64,000 nucleotides of DNA, from positions 124,001 through 188,000 of the forward strand of contig MU394078.1 of assembly GCA_022578605.1 (NCBI GenBank). The letters run 5' to 3'. The notes beneath the pieces were generated by a model that did not search any database, had not been told where the DNA came from, and saw only the letters and a list, made by a program, of their open reading frames with translations. This document shows, in pieces, positions 34,837 to 47,271 of this stretch. Position numbers and translations under genes: made by a program. Origin of the DNA: Camillea tinctor (lineage: Eukaryota; Ascomycota; Sordariomycetes; Xylariales; Xylariaceae). Within the stretch, counting starts at the first letter, position 1; each line of letters opens with the position of its first letter.

Positions 34837-36168
34837 ATGGCAGCTGCACGAAGGCTCCCATGGCTCTCATGGGGCGTTACCCTAGTGTTGTTGTTACTAA
34901 CAATCATATTTTCGATGATCATCTTGTTATCCGGTGTTAACAACAACGACTTGGGTGGCTTCTTAAAGGTTTGCAATTGTACCGCCTTGCGCTTCAGAAA
35001 AGAATCCTTTGACTTATATCTGTATTTATAGATTGACACAGGACATCTGGATTCATCGTCCAAACTCTCCATCTCGGAATTTCTCGAAGAACTTTCAGAG
35101 ATATCCAATAGCGACCACCATAGATACCGGAGCAATGGAGACGACGACGATGATGATGATGACGATGATGAAGAAGATGACGACGACCAGTCATCAGACA
35201 ATGTCCCAACATCCTACAGCCTCGCGCTCCTCACCCTCTGTGCACACACTGACGACGGCACGACCATGTGTGCCAAGCCGCGCATCGGATTCTCGTTCGA
35301 CCCCGAATCGCACCTCGACCTCGACACGACCGACTACGAGGAGTTCTCGGAGGAGTACAACCACCAGTTGCACGTGTACGGCAACATCTCGCTGTTCCTC
35401 AGCGTCGCGTACCTCATCGTCATTCTCATCACGGCCCTGTCGTGCCTGCACCTGGGGCTCGCCATCTGTTATCCGCGGATGCTCATGCTGAGCAAGTTCT
35501 TCTCGCTCGTGGCCACCATCTTCCTGCTCGTCGCGGCCATCACGGCGACCGTGACCTTCATCCAGCTGAAGGACGCCTTCAACGAGGCGCTTGATGACGT
35601 CGGCGTGCGCACCAACATCGGCGGCAGCATGATCGGCTACAGCTTCGGCGCCTTCGGCGTCTCCTTCTTCGCCTTCCTGTTCATGATCACCCAATCACGG
35701 GGCGACAAGGAGCACCACGCTGCCGCCCGGGATATAGAGAAGGGCAGCGTTGGCGGTGGCGTTGGCGGTGGCCTCATGCGCCGCTTCACAGACGAGAGCC
35801 GCGCGTCGGGAGGCCGCGGCGGTCCCGTAGCAGGCATCCTGAACCGCGTGGCGACCTGGGGCAGCAGCCAGCCCAAGTACACCAAGGTCGAGAAGCGGCC
35901 GCTGGCCCCGCACCGCCACCACCACCAGCACACGCACTCGGACTCGAGCGACTCGCAGAACGCCCTCATGTCGTCGCCCCACACCTCGTCCGTGTCCTCG
36001 TCCCCCTCCCGCGAGTACATCGAGGACCGGGGCATCACGGCGAGCCCCGAGATGCGGGAGCGGCCGAGGAACAGGGACGACGACGAGGACGACAATGAGC
36101 CCTACGACCCGCCGAGGATGGGCCGGACGGCGCAGGGGGGTGCTGCTGCTACTGCCCACGGCTCATGA
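34837..36168 (+). CDS. SUR7/PalI-family cortical membrane protein
   Basis: A four-span membrane protein of the SUR7/PalI type, a family found in cortical eisosome-like domains and in ambient-pH signalling. Exon 1 is 34837-34968 and exon 2 is 35032-36168 (63-nt intron, donor GTTTGC, acceptor TTATAG, phase 0), giving 422 aa. The first membrane segment is at residues about 12-35 (VTLVLLLLTIIFSMIILL). A long extracellular loop carries an unusual acidic run (residues about 76-90, mostly Asp) and two cysteines (LTLCAHTDDGTTMC). Three more segments follow: about 165-188 (LFLSVAYLIVILITALSCL), 200-222 (KFFSLVATIFLLVAAITATV) and 248-268 (YSFGAFGVSFFAFLFMI). The cytosolic tail is Gly-, His- and Ser-rich with RDDDEDDNEPYDPP near its end. 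The weak donor GTTTGC is the least certain point. Confidence 0.75.
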
Positions 36169-38390
36169 GATTTTGATGTTGGAGGGTCAGAGTTGGGTTA
36201 AGGGGAGGGGAGGCGAAAAAAAAGAAAAAGAAAAAAAAGAAATTGATCGCGTGACGAGAAAAATAGGAAGAGAAATAAGCAGGTTCGGGATCCCTTTGAG
36301 AGCTCGAGCCGATAGAATAGGTTAAACCTGCCGGGATGAGAGAACGTGCATGAAGAACAAAGTGAGGCGAACAAGGATGGGGAAGGGGGGTTACGAATCG
36401 CATGGTTGGAAGATATTCATTACAGATCACATGCTGTGTTTTCCTGAGACATGGCTCTGGTGTTGAAGGGGGTTGCATATCTTCATAATGTAGGCATCCT
36501 TATTTTGCTTCTTTCCTTTTTTTCAAACCGCATAGGCGTTCAATTGTTGATTCTAAAAAGGGGGGAAGGGGGTGTCGGGTTCGAACATGATAGGATAAGA
36601 GAAGGGGAGAGGGAGAGGAGGCATTATTCAATAATGTTCAAGAACTTTTTGAGTCATTCAGAGCTTTCGATACCAATATTAGCAGCAGCAGCATACCAGC
36701 ATACCAGCATGATCCGTAGCATATCCTAATTCATTAACAATATTGGAGATACAGCATCAAGCATTGCCACAAATCCAGTATAGATCTGTGTATCGTGAGG
36801 GGTATTTGTTACTGTATCCAGGAGTTATCGGGGAAGTAGGTAGGGCTACGAGACTACTACGATGTATGTATACCTTATCAGAGCGGTCTAGGGCATCAGG
36901 TATGAAAAGCTCTCCAGCCACAAATCTAATGATCCTCTCTCTGATAGTATGTACCCGAGGATTCCAAGCAGATCCAATAAACCACATCCTCATGCAACAC
37001 AATCCCTGATGATAGGATTAGGTTTAACTATTACAAAGAACCTACTGGTTGATACGTGTATATCTCTGTGGTTAATATGATAGATCAGATGCAAAAAGGG
37101 GGTTCCCTACCATGCTGCCATGACAAGAACGGGAAGTTATTCCTCTCCCTACCATCACCTCACTGCCCTATTCCTGCCGAGCTGCCGGATATGCAGATGT
37201 CTTGCCCCCTCAAGGCCATGCAGGATGTGACCAGGTGCCGGGGCTCTTGATCTCCTTGCTGTGGGAGACTTCAAAAGGCAATCAACTCCACCTTGATGAT
37301 TCGTACAAGGGACCCAAACCCAATTCCCAGCGTTGTCAGAATTAAAATCTGGTCTGTGTGATATCAGCGGCTCAAGCCCGGGTTCCCTTGTTTGTGAGCC
37401 AAGATCTCTCCCCAGACAGGGCGGATGAGAATAAAGCTATTCATTGGTTCAAACCCAACTATTCCCGAGGTTACGCCCGGAGATGCTTTATCTATAGGAT
37501 TATCATCATCAAAAAGGAAGCATTCGGTGGATAGCCATCGGTGAGTTACTCCGATCGTGAAAGATCCTAGCGGTGGCGCACCCCAGTCAGCTTGGGTAGT
37601 CTCTGCCCCCGTAGAGAGTAACAATTTGACGACAACTATGTCAGAGACGATGGTACAGATCATACCCACATCCTTGGGTCATGATGCTGCTACTGCAAGG
37701 ACGCCTCGCTCTAACCCTTGCACATTTTGTGTAAGGCCACTCACACCTATTTTAATATATTCATCCTGTACTTCCATTCCTCCAGCACGGAGTGGACTCT
37801 TGGGAATCGGCACGGTCACAATACCAGAAAATAGGATTGCCAGACTTGAGAGTCACTTGAGGGAAACAATATCAGATCATCGTAACCATCTAGACTATCT
37901 AACTACGTGAGGTATTTCCCTTCCCAAATATGAAGATCAAGAAGAAAAAGAGTGTACAAGCCTTTCCCCCTTTTAGATCCAATTACCCTTCTTTCCCTAA
38001 CGCTGTCGCCTATTCCAATCCTTTCCATAGCCATTCCAGTACTCTCTTACCAGCCCAGTACCAAATTGTATCTAGGACATCTATTCTACAGTATGTATTC
38101 ATTCCCTTCGTATCAAGTGAGAGGGCCCAGCCAATAGTTTCTGGGTGTAGTTAACACATGATGAAACGTAACAGCGTTAATCCATGAAGTCGCAACGAAT
38201 GCAATCCTTACCATCATATGCATCCCGCCTCAAATCTGAATCAAAAATTCCATGGACAAGTAAAAGAGTGGATCAAAAAGATGGACATCCTAATCAGCCA
38301 ACCCTGTTCATCAGGTTCCAAAACTCCCACATCAAGCACCGAATCCAAGTGACAAGTCCACCTTGTCACGAATTTGATCTAGATGACTTG
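36169..38390. other. Intergenic: convergent 3' regions with a possible ankyrin remnant
   Basis: 2.2 kb between the SUR7-family gene (+) and the transcription factor (-). It is AT-rich with poly-A stretches. The only recognisable item is a single ankyrin-like segment on the minus strand near 37580-37660, listed separately. Other frames (36743-37009, 37930-38154, 38184-38525) look random. Confidence 0.45.
37580..37660 (-). pseudogene. Possible ankyrin-repeat remnant
   Basis: Inside an open frame (37669-37364) the translation reads DIVVVKLLLSTGAETTQAD followed by WGAPPL. This matches the second helix and turn of an ankyrin repeat (VVKLLLSTGA, then AD-x-G-x-x-PL). No second repeat precedes or follows it in frame, and the frame soon loses any likeness. 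It may be the trace of a decayed NACHT/ankyrin-type gene, or chance. Confidence 0.25.
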
Positions 38391-40916
38391 TCAGTACTGG
38401 GTCCTAGAGTTCCGGGATCCTACTCTCAACGTACCTCTCATACCACCCAGAGCCTCAAAGGCGGTGGCGTAGTTTTCGAGCGTGACCAACACAGAAATGA
38501 GACCCTGCTGGAGACGTTCCCGTAGATTATCCACTAGAGGCCCGGCTTCGCCACCCGAGTATGGGTACATCGACTCTGTCCTATCCTTGACCATTAAGAG
38601 CGCGTAACTGCATTGCATAGCACAACAGGCGAAAGATGGCATTGTTCTTGGCGTGATAAGCGTAGAACTAGGCCCCAAGTACAACGGCGTGTCGCAAAGC
38701 TGGGCAGACGGGTTTGGATAGGGTAGACAGTCGAACGCTTGGGCGATGTTCAAGGCGGACTTCAAACAAATCTTGGACGACAGATGCGTGCTAAATGGGA
38801 ACGCCATAACGGGAGACGGATGGTGGTTGTCACCATTCTGAAATGGCGTGGGACTATGTGAGAGTGTAGGGGAGACCGAGCCTGTAGATTGACTTGATGC
38901 TGGACTGCTCAGACTCGTAGTACAACACGCCCTAATCTGCCGTGGTTCGGGGCTATCGAGTTCTCTTCCCGTTGTACTTGAAAGGTCGCAATGTTTGCCC
39001 GAGAACACGGCAAGGTCGAAAAAGGCACAGTAGCGATGGACCTTGATACGAGCACTATACAGCTTTAATTAGCTTTTCACAGCTGTATTAGTAAAGCCTA
39101 TTAAAGAACGTACCTGTTGAGTTTAATCCGTGCCATGCATCTTAGGGAGTGTGAAAGAACAGATTCCCTCCTATCCACGGGCTGCATTAGAGGGCAGTTC
39201 GACACAGATGCCTCTGACCTGGCAATAAGAGGCTCAAGCAACCCCTCTAGTTCACGCATGCGATTGAATACGCGAGTCATGTCTCCCTGTGCTTTCCTGG
39301 CCTTGTTGAACTCGATTACGAATTGCGTAGCGGCCAAGATAGCTTGTTGAGCTTGGACAAAAAGGGGCCAGGCCTGTCCATAGTTAGAAAATCATGATTG
39401 CCATCCGTATACACTTAATGTCATCATACCTGTGCATCGTCATGGATCGTAGGGTAACCTGCTGTGTAGGTGGTTGAGAAAACCTCAAAAGTTGGCGGCT
39501 AAAGAACAAACAAACAAAAAAAAAAGCAAGTCAATAAATGATTTCTCACAGTTGAAGAAGCATATTCCTCACGTACCGTGTTACTAACGATAGACCCCTG
39601 ACAAACGCAGATATATGTCATCCACCATACACGCCGGCGCGCCTCCGAGTATTCGTCATCCACTTCACTTCGACGATGTAGGAATAAAGATGTAGCAGCC
39701 ACGAGAGCTGCTCCAGCCCTAGCCCTCATTTTCTTCAAGTTCCCTCGCTGTGCATACTCATAGACGCTCAGAAGATCGAGCGCAATAATGCTCTCGAGTT
39801 CTACCGGGACGCATGAATGAAACTTCTCCCGGAATATCTCCTCGTCGGAATCATCTAGAGCTTTTGGTGGTTCGACGGAAGACTCGGGTCGCTCGTTTTC
39901 GCTCTCAATGCTCTCAACGGCTGATTTGGCGAGAAACTGCGAATACGTCCGCCTCCAGCGAATCGACTCTTCACTTAATGGGTTAGGGTCTTGTGGAGAT
40001 GGTATAAGTGCTAGGATAGCCGAGATGGCAAGGCCAACGGCTGAAGAAGGCTCCATGAACCTTTCCCCCTGGGTCTCCGCGATACATAGGGGTTGATCAA
40101 CCGTTGGTGCGTGGTCTGGCGGCGGAAATATGGGGAAGTAGGGGTGTATCCAGATATAATACGCGTTTAAACTATGGAAAATATGAGTCGGGGAATCAGT
40201 GGCAACAGCCACGGGAGTGAAACAGGCACTATAGCCCATCGCTTCTACTCACATTGCTTGATCATTAGCGCCATAGGTCCTTGCCATCGGCACCTTGATG
40301 CTCAGTGCCGCGTCGGCAAGGGGGTCCTGAAAGAGATGGTCATAGATCGCATCGCTGTCTCTCCAGACGTCGGCCAACGGCTTGAGACCGGCGCCGGGAT
40401 CAATATAGTTCTCAACTAGAAGGGCTGGAATTTGCTTGTAAGCACGACATGACCTATACGCGGGGCTAGGGGAATCACGGCTCACATTCCTGCGGCAGCT
40501 CTTCGGGCCCGGTGGGTAAGGAAATGGCTAGGTCCTGATAGTCCGAAAGCGGCCTGGACTTCTTTCGGATACGAGGACCTCCGCGCCGGCTCGGCTTATA
40601 GACACACTCGCGCTCTTTGTTTAGGCACTGGAACTACTGTCAGCCGGACTCTCCACTAGAACACGGTTGTCGGGGCTCTGCTAGGACAGTTCCGGGTGAG
40701 GCCTACACTTGCGCAGGGACGCTCGCCGTTGCACCTCGTCCTCGAGGCTCGGCTTTTAAACTCAGAGTCAACAACTGAACCCGATAAGAGGACTTCTCAT
40801 GCAGGATACCTGCAGACAACACAGACGACATACCAAGAAAGACAGGCATTTTTAACAGGCGGAACTGCAAACTTCTTCCGCGGGGCGGGAGCATGTGAAC
40901 TGGCTCTTGGTGGCAT
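38391..40916 (-). CDS. Zn(II)2Cys6 fungal transcription factor
   Basis: Eight exons fit in frame: 40916-40834, 40752-40707, 40627-40486, 40424-40253, 40171-39577, 39498-39430, 39373-39114 and 39054-38391 (676 aa). The binuclear zinc cluster is spread over the first three exons. Exon 1 gives CLSC (its last Cys codon is split), exon 2 gives RASRTRCNGERPCAS and exon 3 gives CLNKEREC. Joined, they show the canonical C-x2-C-x6-C-x5-C-x2-C-x6-C spacing (residues about 25-52), followed by a basic RRGGPRIRKK linker. The middle region (AYYIWIHPYFPIFPPP, PSSAVGLAISAILAL, RARAGAALVAATSLFLHR, RRRVWWMTYIC) is the fungal-specific transcription factor domain. An upstream regulator of a metabolic gene set is likely; the target is unknown. 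A donor-like GTACGT near 38440 suggests the true 3' end may involve one more intron. No plausible target cluster is adjacent. Confidence 0.8.
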
Positions 40917-43900
40917 GTCTCCCTCCGTCGTTATCATCAAAGCCATCGAGGCTCTCTACTCTAGGTACATACAAAGTATATAAGTCAGTAGAGGTAAAAG
41001 ATAAACACGGGGGGTTAGTTTCTGCTGACCAGTGGGCGTGTGTCTTTTGAGTTAGTTATGGAGATTCGGTGGGGATGGAGGGGGGGGGGGGGGGACCTCG
41101 AACTTGTTGAAGTTGTTCTTTTTCTTTTTTCTTTCTTTTTCTTTTTTTTCTTGCCTTTTTCCTTCCCCCGATTACCCGGGATCTTACGGATTTGTCAGGA
41201 TCTGGGAACTTGATAAGTCTTAAAATGGGTTGGTAGAAGAAGGAGACCTGTCGGAAAAAGTTCCAACACAATTCTTTTTTTGGCCTCAGCCTAGCTGAAA
41301 AGCGGGGTGCTTATTGAACGTAGGGTGTGGTGTTATGTAGTGTAATAGTATATAGATGTAATTCGTATTCGTATATAGTCTAAGTAAATAAGTAATTAAG
41401 TACCTGGTTTATCAGAGTAGTAACTAAATGTAAGAAGGTTCGGTAGTGTAGATAGAAGAAGTGTGGATAGAAGAATGGTAATATCGATGTTATCGTCAGA
41501 TTTAGAAGTGCAGCAGGAACAAAGGTAATGAAGAAAAAAAAAGATAGTTATTTTGAAGTCAAGTTGAGTCGAGTAGAGAGTCAGGTTGGGGTTGATGGGA
41601 AAGTGATAGATAAAAAAAAAAGATAAAATAATAAATGGAAGGGGAAAACCCGCAAAGACCATCAGTCGCCACTTTTGTAGTTTAATTGGATAGAAATAGC
41701 TTGTGAAATGGATGGAAATGAGTTTCTCTCGATCGTTACTTGGGCATCATGCCACATTTTTGTATCTACCTCCAGATAAGGTCCCGGCGCTATGTACCTA
41801 CTTGGCTACATACATCCTACATACATCCATACATATGCTAGGTACAGTACATACATATATATACATATCTACATACAACAACCGAAGAAGCGCTTAGTTA
41901 TCGCCTGTCGCACGTCACTGTGCGCCTATGTATTATCCACACCTGACCAACCCCAGTTGCCGCCATTCCTCCACCGGGTCATCCCTCCTCCCCCAGTATC
42001 TCCTTCTCATCTAACCTCCATACTGCTAAAAATCTACTCTATCTAGCTAAACCTTGTACCTACCTAATCTCTGCCGTGTACGCCCGGTCGTACGGTCGTA
42101 CTATAGTAGGTACTACTAGTAGTAACTAATAATAACTATGTACTTAGTTGTAATGAGGTGTAAAGTACTTCAATACAACTTCTTCTTCCCTACCTCCCCT
42201 ACCTCCCCTACCCCGGAACAAAAAAGCCACCACCGCCACAACTCAACTCTTCTAGTGTCCCCCCACGTTCGTGTAAGTGAGACCGGGGGAACTTGACCAA
42301 TTCGACCGTTGAACAATCGTATGTTTACTTACTTACATACATACTTAGGTACATATGTATAATATGTATTGTTGGTCTCCCTTCTCCCCGCCCCCTTGAC
42401 GGTGGAGAGGTATTTCTTACTCTCACGCTCACCCCCCCCTTCTTCCCCTGGTTTTGTCCGCCTTAGTCTCCTCAACCAGGTAGGTAAGTTAAAGGACGGA
42501 CATATCTAACCTAGTTATATACATACATATATCGAAGAGCTAAGCCGGGGAGGGCCCTGTTTCTCATAGCTTGCTCGTAGACAAAACACACACCACACAC
42601 CTCAACCTGCACCTTGTCTTCTCCATACGAGCCGACGTCGAATTAGATCATATATTATAATTCATATGCGAGTTTCTTTTCTCCGACCGCAAGCGACTTA
42701 TTATTTCTTCTCTTCGCTTTATTACCGTGCCACATCATACGTTACATTCTTCAGCAATTGTATACATGCATATCGACCTACATATAGGTAGAGTAAAACA
42801 GGCCAGCCTCCAGCTTCCAGCTTCCGAGGTTGTGATGATCTACAGTACCCTCGAGCCTTTACGCTTGATAGGTTGATCCTGTGAGCAAATTTCTTCTTCT
42901 CTGTTCTGTTCTCCAAGACAAGCCAGCTTGCCTACCTATCCTACCTATCCTACCTGGCTTGCTTGGAGAAATCCTACACGTCGCCGCATGCTGCAAGGTC
43001 TCACTCATGCCCTACCTCTCTCCTTCTATATCTCTCTCATTGGGGCTGGGAAACCCACAGCAGATGTGACCTCCTCACCCGGGCGATTCTCGCTGCTGTA
43101 TTACGGATCGATATCACCGTCAATCATGGCTTGGGGAACAGCTGGAATATGCAATGGAGGGATGGGCTTCGTCAGCCACCATGTACGTCTTCTGGGCTGT
43201 CCGTCTGCCCAACTCGCGTTCTTATTCGACAACTGCCGGTCGCATGCCATCTGCTGTGTTTCCCCAAAATCAATATTCCGGGGTTCATGCACCGCTCCCT
43301 CAGTTCGGTCGTGCCCGGGGGAAGTAGTAAGACGCCTAATATACAACTCGGGTGGTCGTATCCTCGCGCTTGGGTCTGTTCCGGCAGCTTGGATTCAACA
43401 AACGTGGTATGCAGAGTGATCTTGTCCGAACCTTCCGATCGTGCGGGAGGGAGGGGAGGGAAGGGGGATAATAAGTGATTTTCCATTATCTCATATCTTA
43501 GGTATGGAGAGCAGGTCTGAGCATGGTGGCTTCCACCGGCCCTATTTAGCTAAGGGGGGCTCCAACTGGTTTCATGTCTTCGGGACGGTAGTCCTTGAGT
43601 CCGCAATTTTCTCGATATCTCATTGATTTATTGTGACCAGACGATTCGTGATAGGGCCAGAGAAAAACACCGACCAATCTCGACAACTCATTAACTGGAC
43701 TAGTCCGAATAGTCAGTCCGTGCACGTATGCAGGAGGCGGAGTTCGCACGTGGCCATACGTGTTGTCCTTGCAGCGTACAAAGGTCGGCAATTCTCCTCG
43801 GCTGTATGGTGTGAAATGCAAAGGCTGAACAAAATAGCATCGAGTCGTCCGCTGACAAACTGTTCTCTCGTTTACTAGGCACACTCAAGCCGTTCGTCGA

Positions 43901-46379
43901 CGAAGAGTCCCTTACTGAAAGCAAGGGAGCTAGTGTGGGATAGTCTTTGTTGAGTTCCTAACTTCCTGTCGAAGTGCAATCAGAAAAAAGGTTCTTACTA
44001 ACATAACTTTCAAACCTATATAGCACGAGTTTGTCGCACGCTATACCATGAAATAGTCGATTGGAAGCGAGGACACTTTTCTGGGCGTAGGTATTGGACC
44101 GGAGTAAAACATTTCCACCAAGGACTACGAATACACCGAAGGTTAAAAGGCTTCACCAAACGGCAGGAGAGTCCTCGGAGAGCAAACAAGAAAACTACAG
44201 TACTCTATCACCTGATGTGATATGCGTCATGGGCACAACCAAGCTAAGAGATGCTTATGCGAGATATGTTTGTCTAGGTCAGAATTCCTATACAACTAGC
44301 TTACAACAAGTTCAGTGACGAAGCTCTCCGAAGGTTTTGGTGGTAAGTTCGATAATCTCCAAAATCGAAAGATGACTAGAGTGCAAGCGAGGGGGCCAGA
44401 GAGGGAGGGAGAAGAAGGGATTTTGGGGGCCTGCCATGGTAATTTGCCACTCTCCTTGTAATGGGATAGCGTATCCTTAAACTGGTTTCGTTAGACCCAA
44501 CAGCTTGGAGCTGCTGTAGCTCTTTGGCTGTCCACACGGAATTCTCCGGTTGTTCCTGCTTCCCTTACAGAACCTCCGGCTGCATTACTAGCTGGTGGTC
44601 TAATGATACGCGTACGAACATACAAATATTTGCTAACACCATTAACGAGCATGTGTTGACTGGAGGAGTTATAGGATAGAGCAACGAGAACTGCTTAGGA
44701 AATAGGTCTTTCGACTTTAGTGTGTATTATCCTCCTGTTCTAGGTGAGCCTTTTCGTGCTGTGTAGGGAGGTAAAGAATATATTTGGTGCTAATTTTACA
44801 TATGGCGGATACAAATGGAATAACTTTTTTTTTTTTGCAAGTGATAGCATTCTTGTTGGATAATCTACCTCTCTACCTATATATCGTGATTAATTAATAG
44901 TCGATTAGGCATATCTTCACTTGTCAGTGCTATTTAGATAGGCCGACCCCTTTTACTCTCAAATTTATTGTAAATGTGGTGATTATGGAGAAAAACATTG
45001 TATCGTTTCGACGAGTTATGCAATAGTAATCGTCTTTATATTTTTTAAAGTTTCCTTTTAAGTCGAGAGTTGGAAGGCTATAATAGTGATAACTTCGGAT
45101 TGTTTTCCATTGTTCTCGATGTTGACTCTATCTCTACTTACTAAATCGCAGCATTACGAATAACGGCCAACCAGAGAAAATTCTTTAAATAAATACATAC
45201 ATTGGTATGTCTCAGGCTTCTAAAAGAAAGAAAAAAAAATCTTTTATAAGGCCAACATGATATTTCACCCTCTACAACCCCTGACAAGCTTGTTACACTG
45301 CTACGACGCTCTCTCTGGCAGGCGTATTGTTTTCCTGATACCGATCAACAGCGATGCTCTTTGTTTTGTCCAGTTAGTAAGTCTCCTGTAAAAGAGCCAA
45401 TGTCTAATCTAAGTAAAGAAAACTAGCAGAAGAGGGCTTGCTTCTTGCCATCTTACTTGCCTATACAAATACGCTCTATGGTTTCTAAAAGTTGATACCA
45501 TGAATAGTCATTAGCCAACGTAGTCTTTCTGCCGTCAAGTAATATCAGACAATTATAAGCCGGTGGTCATAATAACCTAGCATGAGGTTGTTGGTGAAGA
45601 ATTACAGAACTACGGCCACGCGGCGCAATAATCAAGGCTGTGATTCGCTCGATGTAAACGGGAGGATCGCTGGGGACCCTCTCAATCTTACGCTACTGCT
45701 GTCGCTAATTACCAACTGCTTGCTAGATTGGGTTGGCTTAAAGGTTTACTAAATCGGGCATTGTGTACTGTCGCGTGCCTAGAGCTAATGGGACGGAATA
45801 GAGCCGCTAACGGAGTGCCAGGTAGCGGTAAAGTTCTGGTTGGTGTGTTTATCATGTATGTGAAGGAGGGGAGGGCGAGGGTACATATACATATCGAGAT
45901 CTTTAAATGTGGAGTTTTCTTTTGTTTCACTTTAGGAGGAGAGGATCATCCACTAATATATATTTTCATCTATATAGCCTGTGCCATACGACTCACAACA
46001 TCTTTACCTAGGTACCTACTTACCCATAGCGAAATCTGATACAAGTCGAATCTGCCAGGGGAAAGAAAGCAGGTCAACAAAGGAAATCAAGAGAAGAATT
46101 AGCTGAGCTGTATTGTGAACATTCCAGTTCCAAGTCTGCCGTTGGACCGATGCTATGGGTCAAAGCCGTCTAAACCCGGAAAAGGTACACAGACGCACTT
46201 ACACAACATCCAACCGGATCGTCACCCCGCACTCTATTGTACATTATATATGTATGTAGGAGTGTATGTACATACGGACTTACACACATGCTTAAAAGCT
46301 TACGATTTAGTTAAGTGAGAATAAGTATCCAGTAGGTTAGGTTGATACCTGTGTATATGATGATGATTCTACGTATAGC

Positions 46380-46439
<60 letters not shown>

Positions 46440-46712
46440 ACATACATTAAAAAAAGAATGGTGTTTTAAATCAACAAGTTGTGTCAAGTCAAAGAGAACT
46501 TCGGAAGTCAACTGACCTACTGTTACTACATTATTAAGTAATGCATGAGTGGACCTTATTATCTACTGGTAGGGGTCTGTTCCTGTCTTTACCCAAACGG
46601 ATGCGGGAGTTAAAAAATGCCCTCGTGCGAGGATGAAGCCGCGGCTATACAACCTTATTGGGATTGGTTGGGCAAGGTCTGACTAGTAGGGTGCAGGTGG
46701 TCTATGCGGTTT
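40917..46712. other. Gene-poor region, 5.8 kb
   Basis: No supported gene. It contains a G run near 41081-41094 beside a T/C-rich block, CATACATA-type simple repeats (41800-41880, 42330-42370), TACCTAGGTA at 46005 and a TC microsatellite (46383-46437). Two overlapping same-strand frames (42928-43419 and 42963-43478) and an antisense one share a locally GC-richer patch. None resembles a known family, and they have no plausible splice partners. Confidence 0.5.
46383..46437. repeat. TC dinucleotide microsatellite
   Basis: About 27 uninterrupted TC units. Likely length-polymorphic. Confidence 0.95.
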
Positions 46713-46805
46713 GACTAGTATGACGGTAGGTCCGTACTAGTCTGACGGTACGCCACACACCCGCCACACACTAAGCCTAAAGACATCTAGTCAGCCTTGG
46801 TACAC
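46713..46805 (+). repeat. Left terminal inverted repeat
   Basis: Begins GACTAGTATGACGG and includes GGTACGCCACACACCCGCC and CTAAGCCTAAAGACATCTAG. It pairs with 47179-47271. I count only about five mismatches over 93 bases. Confidence 0.85.
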
Positions 46806-47178
46806 TGCCACGGGTACATGTGCCTCCCAAATGGAAGTACCTTTTTTATCTCACGGTCGCAAAGTCAATTGCAAATGTCGCAATTCAATTAAATTCAATT
46901 GCGCAACATATTGCAACTGCAATGCATTTGCGATTTCAATTTAAATGCATTTGCAAAGAAAAATTTTAATCCATTTTAATTTAACCAAAAAAAAAACCGT
47001 TTTTATCTCTTTTGGCCCCTTAATAAGGGGGAGGGAGGGTCTCCCCTAAACTCTCTATAGCCAGGTGCCTTAAGGCATTTCAGCGCCCTAAAATCCGAAA
47101 GGTATGCCGAACCCTTTAAATTTGTGACCGCAGAACAATAAAAGTACATAAATTTTGGAGGTGCTTGTGCCTGTGGCC

Positions 47179-47271
47179 GTGTACTAAGGTTAGCTAGATG
47201 TCTTTAGGCTTAGTGTGTGGCGGGAGTGTGGCGTACCGTCAGACTAGTACGGACCTACCGTCATACTAGTC
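47179..47271 (-). repeat. Right terminal inverted repeat
   Basis: The reverse complement of the left terminal repeat with a few substitutions (for example one in the GGCGGGAGTGTGGCG segment). It ends CCGTCATACTAGTC at 47271. Confidence 0.85.

Larger units (their letters stand above)
46713..47271. mobile_element. Non-autonomous DNA transposon (MITE-like), 559 bp
   Basis: The ends are inverted copies of each other: 46713-46805 and 47179-47271 are 93 bases long and nearly identical after reverse complementation (outermost GACTAGTATGACGGTAGG). Weaker complementarity continues inward to about 150 bases on each side (around 46865 and 47119). The centre is AT-rich, non-coding and built from words such as GCAATTCAATT and TGCATTTGC. 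No transposase frame exists, so it would depend on an enzyme encoded elsewhere. If the true ends are TGACGG, each copy is flanked by TA, which would suit a Tc1/mariner-like (Fot1-type) origin. With the longer ends no convincing target duplication is seen, apart from TTT on both sides. Confidence 0.75.

Noticed and set aside
34803..36159. Antisense frames across the SUR7-family gene, including Ser-rich and His-rich runs
   Set aside because: These come from the GAC/GAT and CAC repeats of the coding strand and show no independent signal.
42928..43478. Two overlapping same-strand frames of 163 and 171 codons
   Set aside because: Neither has a recognisable motif, no splice partners were found, and a third frame is open on the other strand. 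A locally GC-richer patch explains the lack of stops.
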